Origin: Ambrosia x helenae
Lineage: Eukaryota > Streptophyta > Magnoliopsida > Asterales > Asteraceae
Assembly (NCBI GenBank): GCA_030844895.1
Contig: CM061231.1
Location: 33,489,149 to 33,553,148 of the forward strand
DNA length: 64,000 nt
Direction: 5' to 3'
The notes beneath the pieces were generated by a model that ran no database searches, was not told the origin of the DNA, and saw nothing but the letters and a program-made list of their open reading frames with translations. This document shows positions 1 to 10,853 of this stretch, piece after piece (within the stretch, counting starts at the first letter, position 1; each line of letters starts with the position of its first letter). Both the position numbers and the translations under genes were made by a program.

Positions 1-374
1 ACATAAGAGGTTTGATTTTGGCCCGCATTGTGTACTTACGTGTTTTCCATATTTTCCTTGAATGAAGCATGACACATGAATTGTAAAACATATTCTTTAC
101 ACTTATATTATACGTATACAAACTGAGTATGCTCACCAACATGTTTTATGTTGACAAAATTATTTTCGTACATGTTTTAGGTTTATGCTTGTTGCCTCTG
201 TTAGAACTTGGGATTTAGATGAAGTGATCGTTAGACTTTGTTGTAACATATGTAGCCTCATTTTGTTGCAATACAATCTATAATAAATCTTATTTACACT
301 TTAGTACCATCAGCTTTTGAACAATCGTCACTACGTGGCACCTCGATGTTTTCGTCATCGGTTGGGGTGTTACA
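1..374 (+). repeat. 3' part of an LTR, family LTR-A
   Basis: This stretch resembles the last ~375 bp of the complete LTR at 60470-62975. Both contain a CTCACCA...TGTTGACA...CATGTTT block (here 124-181) and end in CACCTCGATGTTT, CATCGGTTGGGGTG and TTACA. The LTR end is placed at 374. What follows is not a tRNA-Met primer-binding site, so this is a 3' LTR, a solo LTR or a fragment; the rest lies outside the window. Confidence 0.75.
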
Positions 375-786
375 CCCAGTCTAGTAAAACAAGAGTTAAT
401 AAAAAAAACTCAACACTAAACACCTGTTTAGTCATACAACACCATGACAAATCAATCAGAAAGCATTTCATGAGGTTACCACACCCTAACACATATAAGA
501 GATCACAAGACCACCATGTGTTAACATCTAATAAACAAGTGTTCATGAATTCAATAACTATGAAACTAATACATGTTAACTTCATCATTTAACCTCGTAA
601 CATGATTTGGTAAGTCTTGATCGACTATGCCCCATGATAACTTGAGTTATAGACCAATGATCCTAACCCCTTAGTACTAAAGGCCGATCACACTTCATTT
701 GATCACCTAAGTCCATAAACACTCAACTACTATGCTTGCAAGTCCCATCCAATTCCATCACAATGGTATGTTAAACAATATACTAC
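375..786. other. Non-coding flank, no gene seen
   Basis: AT-rich sequence between the LTR-A tail and the solo LTR. Short open frames exist on both strands but show no recognisable protein. It is one side of the insertion target of the solo LTR; the other side resumes at 3492. Confidence 0.6.
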
Positions 787-1167
787 AACACTGTGACACC
801 CGACATGTTTAGGTTAACATTTTATAAACACATAAAGTCTACCTTAGCGAAAAACGTTTATTAAACATACTTAACGGGGTCAGTAGAGTCGGAACACAGT
901 CCGCATTGTCCAGGGTTCAATGATTTGGAAGATCATTGGGTTAATCACACACGTACAAGTTATGAGTCCCGTTGTTGGTGAATTACATAAATAAATTACG
1001 TGTAATGCGTAGATTGATTCTTATGTGGTGGATTATATGCAAATACGTGTTTAAACGATATTTAGATGATTATCCATGCTTATATATGTTAAACATAGAT
1101 TAGGATTACATGTTCATGTGTTAGGATGCGTTAAACACGACAAACTGGAAAATCTGGAAAACATAAG

Positions 1168-1325
1168 CCTTGGTTCGACCAATAGCGTGGGGGCGAACCT
1201 GGCATGGGCCTTGGTTTGACCCAGCGTGGGGGCGAACTTGGAAGGAGAGAACAACATAAAGGTTCATTCGACCTTGTACAGGGGGCGAACGTGGGTACCT
1301 TCGACCTTGTACAAGGGGCGAACGT
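1168..1325 (+). repeat. Inverted TTCGACC / GGGGCGAA motif pairs upstream of TATA
   Basis: Several TTCGACC (or TTTGACC) motifs each pair with a following GGGGGCGAA or GGGGCGAA. The last pair, TTCGACCTTGTACAAGGGG followed by CGAA, can fold with G:T wobble and ends less than 20 bp before the TATA box. The same motif pair recurs at 2137-2500 and in the other LTRs of the family. Confidence 0.7.
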
Positions 1326-1332
1326 GGACTAG

Positions 1333-1340
1333 TATAAATA
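1333..1340 (+). promoter_or_regulatory. TATA box of the solo LTR
   Basis: TATAAATA followed about 30 bp downstream by CACAAACCCTAAACGCC, a leader-like segment also found downstream of the TATA box in both LTRs of the intact gypsy element. This places the U3/R boundary at about 1362-1372. Directly upstream (1168-1325) lie paired inverted keyword motifs. Confidence 0.75.
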
Positions 1341-2124
1341 CCACACTTTGTCATTTTTCACCATTTCACAAACCCTAAACGCCTCTAAACACTCTCTAGC
1401 AACTTTAATCATTAAGGAAGGAGTTTTTGCTCTTGTTTTCCATAATCTAACCTACAAACATCTTCTAAACAAAGATCTAAGGTGTGTTCTTCATCCTAAA
1501 TCCTTTTTAAAGCATTTTGATTCGTTTTCATTAAACCCCAAGAGTCCAGATCTGGTTCAAACATGTTTTCATCGATAAAAACCTTCCTAACATCTTTCTA
1601 AACATAACCTATTCATAAACAATGTGTTTTCATACAAATTAACATATGTTAATGGTGATTTATGTGGTGTTATGTATTGTTTGATGATTAATTGTTGTAT
1701 AGATGTTATAACAATGATCTAGGACTGTTATTGATGATGATTTATGATTGAGATAGGTTACAATTGATTATTTATGATGTTTTGCTCATTTTGGGGATTT
1801 TGGGTTAGATCTAGGGCTTGTTCATGATGATAGTGATAGGGATATGATTGGGGGTTTCTTGTTCATGATAATCTTAGTATATTAAGTTGATTATTGATTA
1901 ATTTCATAAAGTTTCCTAATTGGGTAATGATTGCACGCATTTGATGTGACATCTCCATAATTTGCCATTTCGGGTAACTTGTAAAACGGACGGATTTCGG
2001 GACAAAATTGGTAGGGTTTTGTAGGAATATGTTAATGATAGTTGACTGCTGTGATTAGTGATGTTTCGTGATGTTTTCGTACCGTTTAGATGCGTTTTGG
2101 TGTGTTTTATAAAGTTCTGCAGCA

Positions 2125-2500
2125 AAGAGTCGAACGTGGAACTCATTCGACCCTTCGTGGGGTCGAATGTGGCTCAAAAGGGTCGAATGTGGCTCAAAAG
2201 GGTCGAATGTGGCTCAAATGGGTCGAAGGTGGCTCAAATGGGTCGAATGTAGCACCATAGGGTCGAATGTGGGTGTCTAGGGGTAGAATGTGGGTGCCTG
2301 GGGTCGAATCTGGGTGCCCGGGGGCGAATTAACACGTGTTAGGGTCGAATTAACATACGTTAGGTCGAATAAACATATGTTAGGGTCAAATAAACATGTG
2401 TTAGGTCAAATGAACTTGTGAATAGGTTGAATGAACATCATGAGGGTTGAACAAAGGGTCCATGGGTCGAACCAGAAGCCCTTGGGGGCGAACCAAACAC
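2125..2500 (+). repeat. Tandem GGGTCGAATGTGG minisatellite-like array in the LTR
   Basis: Units of about 20-24 bp, each containing GGGTCGAATGTGG or a variant followed by GCTCAAA, are repeated head to tail. They then degrade through GGGTCGAATTAACA and GGTCAAATGAAC forms. Later units have lost the CG (TCGAA to TCAAA), as expected from methylcytosine decay. Two shadow reading frames through the array are not considered genes. Confidence 0.75.
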
Positions 2501-3491
2501 AGGAAACTCCCGATTCGACCTTACAACTTTGTATATGCGATTTTTGATGGAAACTAAGTGTTTTATGCTTGAAAATTATGTGTTAACCTTATGTGCATGA
2601 CTAATTGATGTAATGGGTCACCAACGGGATGTCGGGTCTGTCTGGTATGTCCGGTTAACGTTTAAACGCACTTTTTAACACACGTAGTCAAGATCTGGAC
2701 AATCGGGGACTAGTTAACCTTCGGGTTAGTAGTCAATACATTTATTCAAACTCATTGATAGGTTGTCACTAATTTGGGTCATCATACACGTGTTGGAATT
2801 CTAAGTATCTGAAGGCGCACTCTAAGGTGAGTTTCACGGCCCCTCTTTTATACTCTTTTCTCTCGGGGGAGAAACATGCCACACGTTTTAACAATGCAAC
2901 GATTATGTTTTGAAAACATAACTCTTATGGAACGTAACACTTTTAAAAACATAACACTTTTAGAAACATGACGCTTGGCACTTAAACTTGGGCAGCACTT
3001 TGAGCAACGCTTGTCAGAAATAATGGTTTCAGCAACACAATCGTAGTAGTAAGGGAACGTTTGTTATTTACTTAAAGGTTTTACACACTTGGACTTTTGA
3101 GATGAAACTCTTTACGCTTGAAACGTTTTTTGAACTTAAAACCTGTGAACTCACCAGCATTATATGTTGACATCTTTTTGGCATGTTTTCTCAGGTCGCT
3201 AAGGTAGCAGCATTGAGTTTAGGCGCACGGAGTCGCACTTGCGTCTAGGATCATGTCTCACGTTTTGGATTGTTAAACTTTAAACTTATGTCTCATCGTT
3301 ATTCAGTTTTGTAAAACTAAATTTGCTTCCGCTGTGTTTTGAATCATAGTCTTTGAAACTATTGCATGTTTTGGTTTATGTATCTTTTCACATATAGTTG
3401 TCGTTCGTTGTGACCGTTGACTTGGATCCTGGTGTGTCACACGCCTCGCGGTAAAACTCCGCAAGTGGAAATTTGAGGGTGTGACAAACAC

Positions 3492-4005
3492 CATTAATAC
3501 ATACATATATATACATGCATGACTACATATTAATGGATAGAGGTTTCTTTGTCACACATTACACTAACATGGAGTCTTACACCTTATACCTCACACTAAC
3601 TCATGGGAAAACCTTACTCCTTTTGTCTAACCTATCACTAGAGACCTTACTCTATTCTTGGACTCTTCTTTTCCCTTGTTTATATACGTGGCCAAAGAAC
3701 AAGACACAAGGAGGCATGCATGAGTCACCTTTACCAAGTTTCACCAAAAAAGCAATAAACACTCACCTACAATACAAGTCAACTTACCCTATACACTAGA
3801 AACAAACATTCCCTTCCCCTTTTCCCACAAATGGCGGCCAATAGTGACCCTACAAGCCTACATCCCTAGAAAACATGACAACAAGTAGTTCTTGGAACTA
3901 TCAACCTCTAAAGCATAAAGACAAGGAATGTTCCAAGGACAAGTTACTATCAAAATCCACACACTTATGCTACACACTTATAGAGTACTACAAGGATTGC
4001 CGATA
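3492..4005. other. Non-coding flank, no gene seen
   Basis: Sequence right of the solo LTR. A 94-codon open frame at 3515-3799 has no recognisable domain and I do not call it. Near its end two copies of AGTCAAACTACCGATAACATG-like text (about 4026 and 4099) mark the start of the decayed copia gag. No 5' LTR of that copia element is visible here. Confidence 0.5.
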
Positions 4006-4139
4006 ACATGTGTTTCAAGAAGATAGTCAAACTACCGATAACATGTTTTTTAAGATATCTCATCAGAAAGATCATATCCAGGTTATGACAATGAAGAAGA
4101 TAGTCTAACTACCGATAACATGATTTAAAAAATTTCAGT

Positions 4140-4800
4140 AGTGATGACTTAGAAGAAATGGACATGCTTCATCAACTGGCCATGTTAAGCATAAAAACAA
4201 ATAAATTTTATAAAAGGTCAGGAAGGAAATTTCCAGGACTGAACAGTTCTACAAAAATTGGTTTTGACAAATCTAAACTAAGATGTCACAAGTGTCAGAA
4301 GTAGGGACACTTTGCTACAGAGTGTAGAAGCTCTAGCTTTAACCAATCACAGTCTAGAAATCAATCAAACCCTAGTTATAATAGGAACTTTGGAACATAG
4401 GGAAGTGCACATTTTGTACAGACACAAGCTCCACAAATCCAATATGTGCCACAAGTACAATATGTTCAGATGCCTGCTCATCAGATGCAGAGCCAACAAC
4501 AGGTGACTTCCATTCCTGCTGCTCAACAACCCACTCAACAAAGCCTTTTTACAAATAATATATGTTGACTAGAGCAGTCTTCCTTTTGATACAACAGAAT
4601 GCAGTCCGGATGCAGACAACAAGATGTTTGACATCAACTGGGTGAACCTGATAACGACAGAAAGAATTTTGCCTTAATGGCTTTTGAGGGATGCTCCTCT
4701 AATGTTCTTTTATCTCAGGTATCTAAAGAATCTCTTTTAAAACCTTGCTCAAAATCATGTAAAGAATCTTTTGCTTTAATCATGCAAAATCATGAGAGAC
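4140..4800 (+). pseudogene. gag: Cop1 gag, middle part with CCHC zinc knuckle (broken)
   Basis: Translation in interrupted frames gives a DLEEMDMLHQLAML helix, then SKLRCHKC...GHFATEC, a CX2CX4HX4C nucleocapsid knuckle at 4284-4325. A stop codon lies between its second Cys and the Gly. A Gln/Ser-rich stretch follows, then LMAFEGCSSN and SKESLLKPCSKSCKESF. Gag packages element RNA and forms particles. Several stops (for example at the knuckle, near 4398 and near 4568) make it non-functional. The N-terminal half of gag is missing or unrecognisable. Confidence 0.75.
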
Positions 4801-4804
4801 CAAT

Positions 4805-5149
4805 GTGCATCTACAAGGCAAAGCCAATTACTCTGAAAGAAAATTCACTAAAATGAAATGTGATTTAGAAAGAAAACTTGCTACAAAAACAAAAGAAATT
4901 TCTAAATTGACTAACAATGCTATTGAAACCCAAGTACAAATAAAAAGCATGATAGAAAACCTAGGAAATGTCAGAAAAGAACTTGCTGACACCAAGGTTG
5001 ATTGTGAAAAATGGGTAGAGTCATATAGAGGTTACCAAATGTTGCTTAGCAAACAAACTGCATCAAATGTTAAGTTTGGCATAGGGTACAATCATACTGA
5101 ATCACCAACTGATTTTACTCCCAAAACTGCTAAGATAGGAGTAGAATAG
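4805..5149 (+). pseudogene. gag: Cop1 gag C-terminal coiled-coil segment
   Basis: A 114-codon open stretch rich in Lys, Glu and Leu heptads: SERKFTKMKCDLERKLATK, then EISKLTNNAIETQVQIKSMI. It ends in a GIGYNHTESPTDFTPK tail. SIRE-type gag proteins carry such a long coiled coil between the two zinc-knuckle regions, and Cop2 has the matching KDGIGYK text at about 51330. It is a fragment of the gag frame, not a separate gene; the apparent start Met is internal. Confidence 0.7.
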
Positions 5150-5466
5150 TTCAAAAGAAAACTTCTGATATAAAAGAATGCACATCTTTTCATCAGAACT
5201 TTCTTCCAATTGAATAAGAAAGTTTTGCAGAAGTAAAAATGACTGACATTGGCTCATCAGTAGTTTCATCTACATCAGGAGTTGAGACCCTGTAAACAAC
5301 TGATGACCAAATTCCAGATTTAACTATTGTCGGTACTTTTCCTTCCAAAACTCTTGAAAATCAAAAAGGAAAGGCAAAATCTTGTGAAACTTGTGGTCTA
5401 TTTAACCACTAAACAGAATTTTGTAGATATAGAAAAAGAAATCATTACAACAAGAAAGATTTACAA

Positions 5467-6309
5467 ATGGTTGTGGGAAAACAAATCAAACAAAATTATG
5501 AAAATACTTTCTTTCCCAATAAACATCAACCACTAAACACCTTTTCTCAGAGAAAGACTAAATCTCAACCACAGTTTTCCTCTCAAAATTCAATCTTAGA
5601 AGTTAGCCCTAAGCCATCAGCAGTTTCACTAACTGCTGAGGTTAAAGAATTGATAAATTTGGTTAAACTTATGATGACCAAAGTTGATGGTGAACCTCAA
5701 AAAGTCCTACCAATGTGTTCAACAATAAATACATTGGCAAAAAGATATGGATTTCTAAAAATGGTCAAAAACAAACTGCTTCTATTCCTAAGAGTACACC
5801 CAAAGCCAAATTGGCTTGAGTTTCTAAATCTAACTAATCTACTCTTTGTGCAGAGAGTCTCCAGAGGTCTAAATAGCATTTGGTATGTTGATAGTGAAGG
5901 CTCAATGCACATGACTGGATGTAGGTACCTGATCAACAATTTCATAACTCAAAGAGAAGGATCTGTGTCCTTTGGGAATAATGCAAAGGGATGTGTTCTA
6001 GGATATGGCAATGTATCCTCAGGCAAAATGCAGTTTGACAAGGTCAATCTGGTTGACAACTTGGAATATAACTTGTTGAGTGTCTCTCAAATGTGTGATA
6101 AGGGATATTCTTCCTTCTTCACCAAAACAGCATACAAGATCATATTACCAGAAGGCCAAAAGTTGATAGAGAAGATTATTGAATATCATACTTTGCTAAT
6201 AGCCAAAAGATGTGGCAATGTCTATGTAGTGGACATTGAGAAAGACAAAGTACTGAACAGCACTGTCGGCTTCTTCTCAAAAGCATCAACTTCTGAAACT
6301 GATCTCTAA
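5467..6309 (+). pseudogene. pro: Cop1 protease domain
   Basis: A 280-codon open stretch. The aspartic protease signature is WYVDSEGSMHMTGC at about 5882-5920. The copia consensus is D-S-G; here the third position is Glu, so the active-site triad is altered. It is followed by conserved NNAKGCVLGYGNV and LEYNLLSVSQMCDKGYS. Just beyond the stop at 6307-6309 the pre-integrase text continues. The protein would process the gag-pol polyprotein. The altered active site and flanking breaks argue that it is dead. Confidence 0.82.
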
Positions 6310-7396
6310 CACAGGAGACTTGGCCATGTGAACTTTAAAATCATAAATAAAGTCACTAAAATGGTCTTGGTCAGAGGTCTACCTTTAAAGGAATACCAGT
6401 GTAAAGAACATTGTGTTTCCTGTCTTAAAGGTAAACAACATAAGTCCTCTTATAAGTCTATTGAAGAAAAAAAACAACTGCATGTCTTCAACTACTCCAT
6501 ATGGACTTATTTGGACTAGTCAAAATCATGAGCCTTGGTAAGAAGAAATACTCCTTGGTCATCATTAATGACTACTCAAGATTCACATGGGTTTTCTTCT
6601 TATATTCCAAGGATGAGGCAGATGATATCATCAAATTCTTCATTCTACAAGTAGAGAAACAAGACTCTCTCTCTCTCTCTCTGTTAAAGTTATCAGGAGA
6701 GACAATGGGACAGAGTTCAGGAACAAAACTTTGGATGAATTCTGTTTGTCTAAGGGGATTGTTCGACATTTCAGCATTCCCAGAACTCCTGAACAAAATG
6801 GTGTGGTAGAAAGAAAGAATAGAACATTAATTGAAGCAGAAAGAACTATGTTAGCTAATTCAAGCCTACCATTGTATTTTTGGGCTGAAGCAATCAACAC
6901 TGCCTGCTATGTTCAGAATAGAGTCCTTATCAACAAAAAACATTCCAAAACTGCCTATGAAGTTCTTCATGGCATCAAGCCCCTTATCTCCTTTTTTAGG
7001 GCTTTTGGATGTCAATGTTTTATCCTTAGCATCAAAGACTCTATTTCAAAGTTTGCTGCAAAAGTTGATTCAGGTTATTTTCTTGGTTACTCTTCCACAA
7101 TAAAAGCCTACAAGGTATTTAACTCCAGAACCAAGATAGTTGAAGAAACACTGAATGTCAAGTTTAATGAGTCAAAACACACTCTCATTCCAGCAAAACC
7201 TACTGAACTCTTTGACCTTGACAGTTTTCATTTCGGACCTGAAAAGACTGTTATTTCATCTAAAACCTCTTATTATGGTGATCAAGGGTTTTATGATGAT
7301 GGTCCTCCATCATTGACTCCAAATACAGTCATTAAATCAACTTTTAAACCATCAGAAGTTTCTCAAACTTCTACTTCAAAAACTACTGATGAATAA
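6310..7396 (+). pseudogene. int: Cop1 pre-integrase and integrase, frameshifted
   Basis: After 6309 the frame gives RRLGHVNF...GLPLKEYQCKEHCVSCLKGKQH, the His/Cys zinc-binding pre-integrase. The integrase core follows in three overlapping frames: MDLFGLVK with the first catalytic Asp (6501-6700), a DNGTEF-type second Asp (about 6703-6720), and EQNGVVERKNRTLIEA with the Glu (about 6790-6830). Conserved C-terminal text is FWAEAINTACYVQNRVL and GYFLGYSSTIKAYKVFN. Frame changes near 6500 and 6670-6730 interrupt it; the latter lies next to a TCTCTCTCTC run at 6665-6682, a plausible slippage site. Confidence 0.85.
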
Positions 7397-7546
7397 ATTC
7401 AAACTACTGATTCAGCTCCATATACTCCTGAACCACAACATACAGCTGAACCAGATACTATCAACCTTAGTGGTTTATTTGAAGAAGTTCAAGAAGCATC
7501 TCCAGCCATAGGGTTACAACAACTGATTGAACACAAGGATCATCCA

Positions 7547-8106
7547 TTGGATCAAATCATGAGTAACATTGCATCAAGGGTACTTACAAGAAACCAGCTC
7601 TCCAACTTTTGCGTCTTTTCAGCATTTATTTCTCAGTTGGAACCAAAGAAGTATCAAGAAGCCCTCAATGATAACAATTGGGTTCAAGCTATGCAAGAAG
7701 AGTTGCTCCGATTCAAGAAGAACAGGTCTAGGAAATCTGTCCATTACCATCAAACAAGCTACTAATTGGCATAAGATGGGTTTTTAGAAATAAACAAGAT
7801 GAAGCTGGTATGATTATCAAGAACAAGGCAAGACTGGTGTACAAGGTTCTTCACTAGAAGAAGGAATTGATTATGATGAAACCTTTGCTCTAGTTGCAAG
7901 ACTTGAAGCCATCAGGTTATTTTTGGCATATGTTATTTCCAACAAAATTAAAGTTTTTTAAATGTATGTCAAAAGTGCATTTTTTATATGAAAAAATAAA
8001 ATAGGAAGTGTCTGTTTCTTAGCCACATGGGTTTAAGGATCCTACTCATCCTGATTGGGTGTACAAACTTGACAAGGCTCTTTATGGGCTAAAACAAGCT
8101 CCAAGG
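7547..8106 (+). pseudogene. rt: Cop1 reverse transcriptase, 5' part, cut by Gyp1
   Basis: RT linker and fingers: SNIASRVLTRNQLSNFC, then EPKKYQEALNDNNWVQAMQ, a WVFRNK-like motif near 7775-7795, and LDKALYGLKQAPR ending at 8106. Frames change near 7720 and again in 7790-8000. At 8106 the copia text stops inside the conserved QAPRAW motif and the gypsy LTR begins; it resumes at 18744. The four bases AAGG at 8103-8106 are repeated at 18744-18747, so only one copy existed before insertion. Confidence 0.85.
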
Positions 8107-9139
8107 TGTCACACCCTCAAATTCCACTTGCGGGGTTTTACCGCGAGGCGCATGACAAACCAGGATTCAAGTCAACGGTCACAATAAACAACACTATATG
8201 CATAACACAATACCCAAAAGATATAATTATAAAAGCATAAACAGTAGCGGAAGCTTTAAATGTTTACAACCCAAAAGACATAGTTTAATGTTTAACAAGA
8301 CCATGCTCCTAACTCTAGACGCCCGTGCAGACTTGTGCGCCTAGTTCCCGTTGTAGCTACCTTAGCGACCTGAGAAAAACATGCCAAAAGACGTCAACAT
8401 ATAATGCTGGTGAGTTCACAGGTTTGTTCAAAAAGAGTTACCAAGTGTTACCATGTCCATACTATATCAATGCTACCAAGTACGCTAGCTAGGCGTATGT
8501 TTTATTACTACTACGATTGGAAACCATTACTGGACACGTTTAGCAATGTTTAGCATGTTTAGCAGCCCGTAATGTTCAGCACGATAATGTTCCTGTTCGA
8601 GACAATATGCACCCGCCCGGCCCTCCAAGCCGACGAGTGGGGCAGGTCACGCCCAATAGATCTATCCACATTTCCCCCGTTGTGCAAACCCGCACATTCA
8701 TGGTTTCCCCCGGGACTTTCCAAAAGATCGTATAGCAATATAAAGTTAAACCATAGTATGACAAATGTTACCAAAACTGTTTAGCGCATGTTTTCTCCCC
8801 CAAAAGTTAAAGCAGTAAAAGTGGGGCCGTGAACTCACCTTAGATAGCGTTCCTCAAATGTAAGTAAAAGATGTTTAGCCCTTGATGATCCCTCTACCGG
8901 AGATCTATCAAAATGTTCACATAAGTGTTCCGACTAATAACCATAAGGTTATCTAGTCCCCGATTGTCCAGATCATAACCAAGTATGTTTTTAAAACGTG
9001 TTTAAATGTTTAACCGACACACTAGACCGACCCGACATCCCGTTGGCGACCCATTACCCTAACTAATCAAGTACACATAGATTACACGCAAGGTTCAAGC
9101 ATAAAACACTTAGTTTGTATCAAAAATCCCATTTTTGTT

Positions 9140-9362
9140 AACGTAGGGTCGAATGTAGTTCTGGGTGGTCGAAGGTGGCTGTAAGTGGTCGAAGGTGTCT
9201 CTGTTTGGTCGAATGTGTCTCTGAAGTTCCACCTTCGCCCCTTTTCCTTCCACCTTCGCCCCTTTGTAGCACATTCGCCCCTTTAACTTCCATGTTCGCC
9301 CCCTGGAATCCACCTTCGACCGTTCGACTGGTCGAAGGTATTCCAGGTTCGCCCCTGATGTC
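9140..9362 (-). repeat. LTR-B keyword array: GGTCGAA block facing a TTCGCCCC block
   Basis: In window orientation four GGTCGAA motifs (9147-9220) are followed by about five TTCGCCCC/TTCGACC motifs (9234-9322), then GGTCGAAGG and TTCGCCCC again. The first block is largely complementary to the second, as in GTCGAAGGTGG against CCACCTTCGCCC, so a transcript could fold into a long imperfect hairpin. The identical array lies at 17171-17393 in the other LTR. Confidence 0.75.
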
Positions 9363-10113
9363 AGATTTTTCCAAAAACGCGTCGAAAAACATCCGAAAAC
9401 ATCACGAAACATCACGAGTTACTGCAGTCAAGCATCATTAACATATTCCTACGAAACCCTACCAATTTTACCCCAAAATCTATCCGTTTTGCAAGTTTCC
9501 TAAAATAGTAATTATGGAGATGTCACATCATCATGCATGCAATTATTACCCAATTAGGAAACTTTCTGAAATCGATCAATAATCAGTTTATCATACTTGA
9601 ACCATCATGAACAAGAAACCCCTATCATAACCTTATCATAATCATTCAAAAACAAACCTAAATCTAACTAAAAACCCCTTTTAATCATCAAAACACCATC
9701 AACAATCAAAGGTAACACGTTTCAATCATAACCCATCATTAATAACAGCCCTAGGTTGTTGTCATGTCATCTATACGACAAGAAATCATCAAACAATGCA
9801 TAATATCATATTAACACATGTTTATTTGCATAAAAGCTCATTGTTTATGAATAGGTTTTGGTTAGGAAAGGTTTTTATTCATAAAATAGGTTGTCATCAG
9901 ATCTGGACTCATTGGGGTTTAGATTAAAACAAGCCAAAATTGTTTAAAAAGGATTTGAAATGAAGAACACACCTTAGATCTTCACTTGTAATGATTTAGA
10001 GAGTTAGGTTATGAAAAACAAGCTCAAAAACTCCTTCCCCAATGTTAATAGCTGATAGAGAGTGTTTGGAGGCGTTTAGGGTTTGTGAAATGGTGAAAAA
10101 TGGCTAAGGGTGG

Positions 10114-10121
10114 TATTTATA
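10114..10121 (-). promoter_or_regulatory. TATA box of Gyp1 3' LTR
   Basis: The minus strand reads TATAAATA followed by CCACCCTTAGCC and, about 30 bp on, CACAAACCCTAAACGCC, as in the solo LTR at 1333. Seven keyword motifs lie immediately upstream (10130-10275 in window coordinates). The matching box in the 5' LTR, which would drive the element, is at 18145-18152. Confidence 0.75.
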
Positions 10122-10712
10122 CTATCTGCACGTTCGCCCAGTTTATGTGGTCGAATGTGGAAAAGTACCACATTCGCCCCTTTTTAGTGGTCGAATGTGG
10201 AACCTTTTCCACATTCGCCCACTTTGTTTCTACGTTCGCCCATTTTTCAATCCCCATTTCCACATTCGCCCAAAAGTTCCACATTCAGGTCATCAGCACA
10301 TTTTTAACACATGTTAACAGCACTTTTAACACATGTTAACCTTTTTCCAGTTTGTCGTGTTTAATGCGTTCTAACACATCCTAACACATAAGCATGCATT
10401 TATAGTCTATACTTAGCATGTTTAGGCACGTATAATCATTCGTACATCATTTAAGCAAGTATAAGCATACAATCCACCACACGACCCGTAATCTACACAT
10501 ATACTTAATTAGTTCATGTAATGTCACCAACGACGGAACCCGGTACTAATGTATTCCCAAAACGACTCCCAATGATCCTCCAGATCATTGACCCTGGACA
10601 ATCCTAATTGACCCGACTCAACTAACCCAGTTAAGTTTGTTTATAAACGTTTCTCGCTAAGGTAGACTTAGATGTTACTATTATGTTTAAGCCGAACATG
10701 CCGGGTGTCACA

Positions 10713-10722
10713 TCATCCCCAC
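10713..10722 (-). promoter_or_regulatory. Gyp1 polypurine tract
   Basis: The minus strand reads GTGGGGATGA directly before TGTGACACC of the 3' LTR, the position expected for the plus-strand primer. The 25-bp string at 10706-10730, spanning this junction, recurs exactly at 10811-10835, giving a second candidate tract about 105 bp upstream. The 10731-10853 interval holds no gene. Confidence 0.7.
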
Positions 10723-10853
10723 GTTGAAAGAATTTTCGTCCCGAAAATTGCACGAAGCCCAATAAATGAAAAAGACGAAAAGGAAGAAAACGAAAAGAAA
10801 GGTTACCGGTTGTCACATCATCCCCACGTTGAAAGGGAATCTCGCCCCGAGAT

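Larger units (their letters stand above)
792..3486 (+). mobile_element. Solo LTR, family LTR-B (Ty3/gypsy), with 5-bp target duplication
   Basis: The segment begins TGTGACACCC and ends GGGTGTGACA, and is flanked by the identical pentamer AACAC at 787-791 and 3487-3491. It is a diverged relative of the two LTRs of the gypsy element at 8107-18743, which read the same way on the minus strand: similar start, a shared GGATCATTGG block, a shared TATA-plus-leader block and a shared CCTCGCGGTAAAA tail. No internal region or second LTR adjoins it, so it is a solo LTR left by LTR-LTR recombination. Length is 2695 bp against 2606 bp for the LTRs of the intact element. Confidence 0.93.
8107..10712 (-). 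repeat. Gyp1 3' LTR
   Basis: In window orientation it runs from TGTCACACCC to GGGTGTCACA. It matches 16138-18743 base for base at an offset of 8031, except for three substitutions I could find, near 10130, 10168 and 10207. The open frames inside it (8559-8784, 9110-9441, 10100-10339) appear in both LTR copies, lie in motif arrays and are not genes. Confidence 0.96.

Noticed and set aside
1362..1372. AAACCCTAAAC as an interstitial telomere repeat
   Set aside because: Single telo-box-like words in LTR leaders (also near 10085, 18115 and 45285), not tandem arrays.
3515..3799. 94-codon frame between the solo LTR and Cop1
   Set aside because: No recognisable motif; likely chance in non-coding DNA.
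8559..8784. Paired open frames on both strands in the LTR, repeated at 16590-16815
   Set aside because: Same LTR duplication; no recognisable protein, and codons overlap on both strands.
9110..9441. Open frames of 84-101 codons on both strands, repeated at 17141-17472
   Set aside because: They run through the LTR keyword array, appear because the two LTRs are near-identical, and have no domain or start context.
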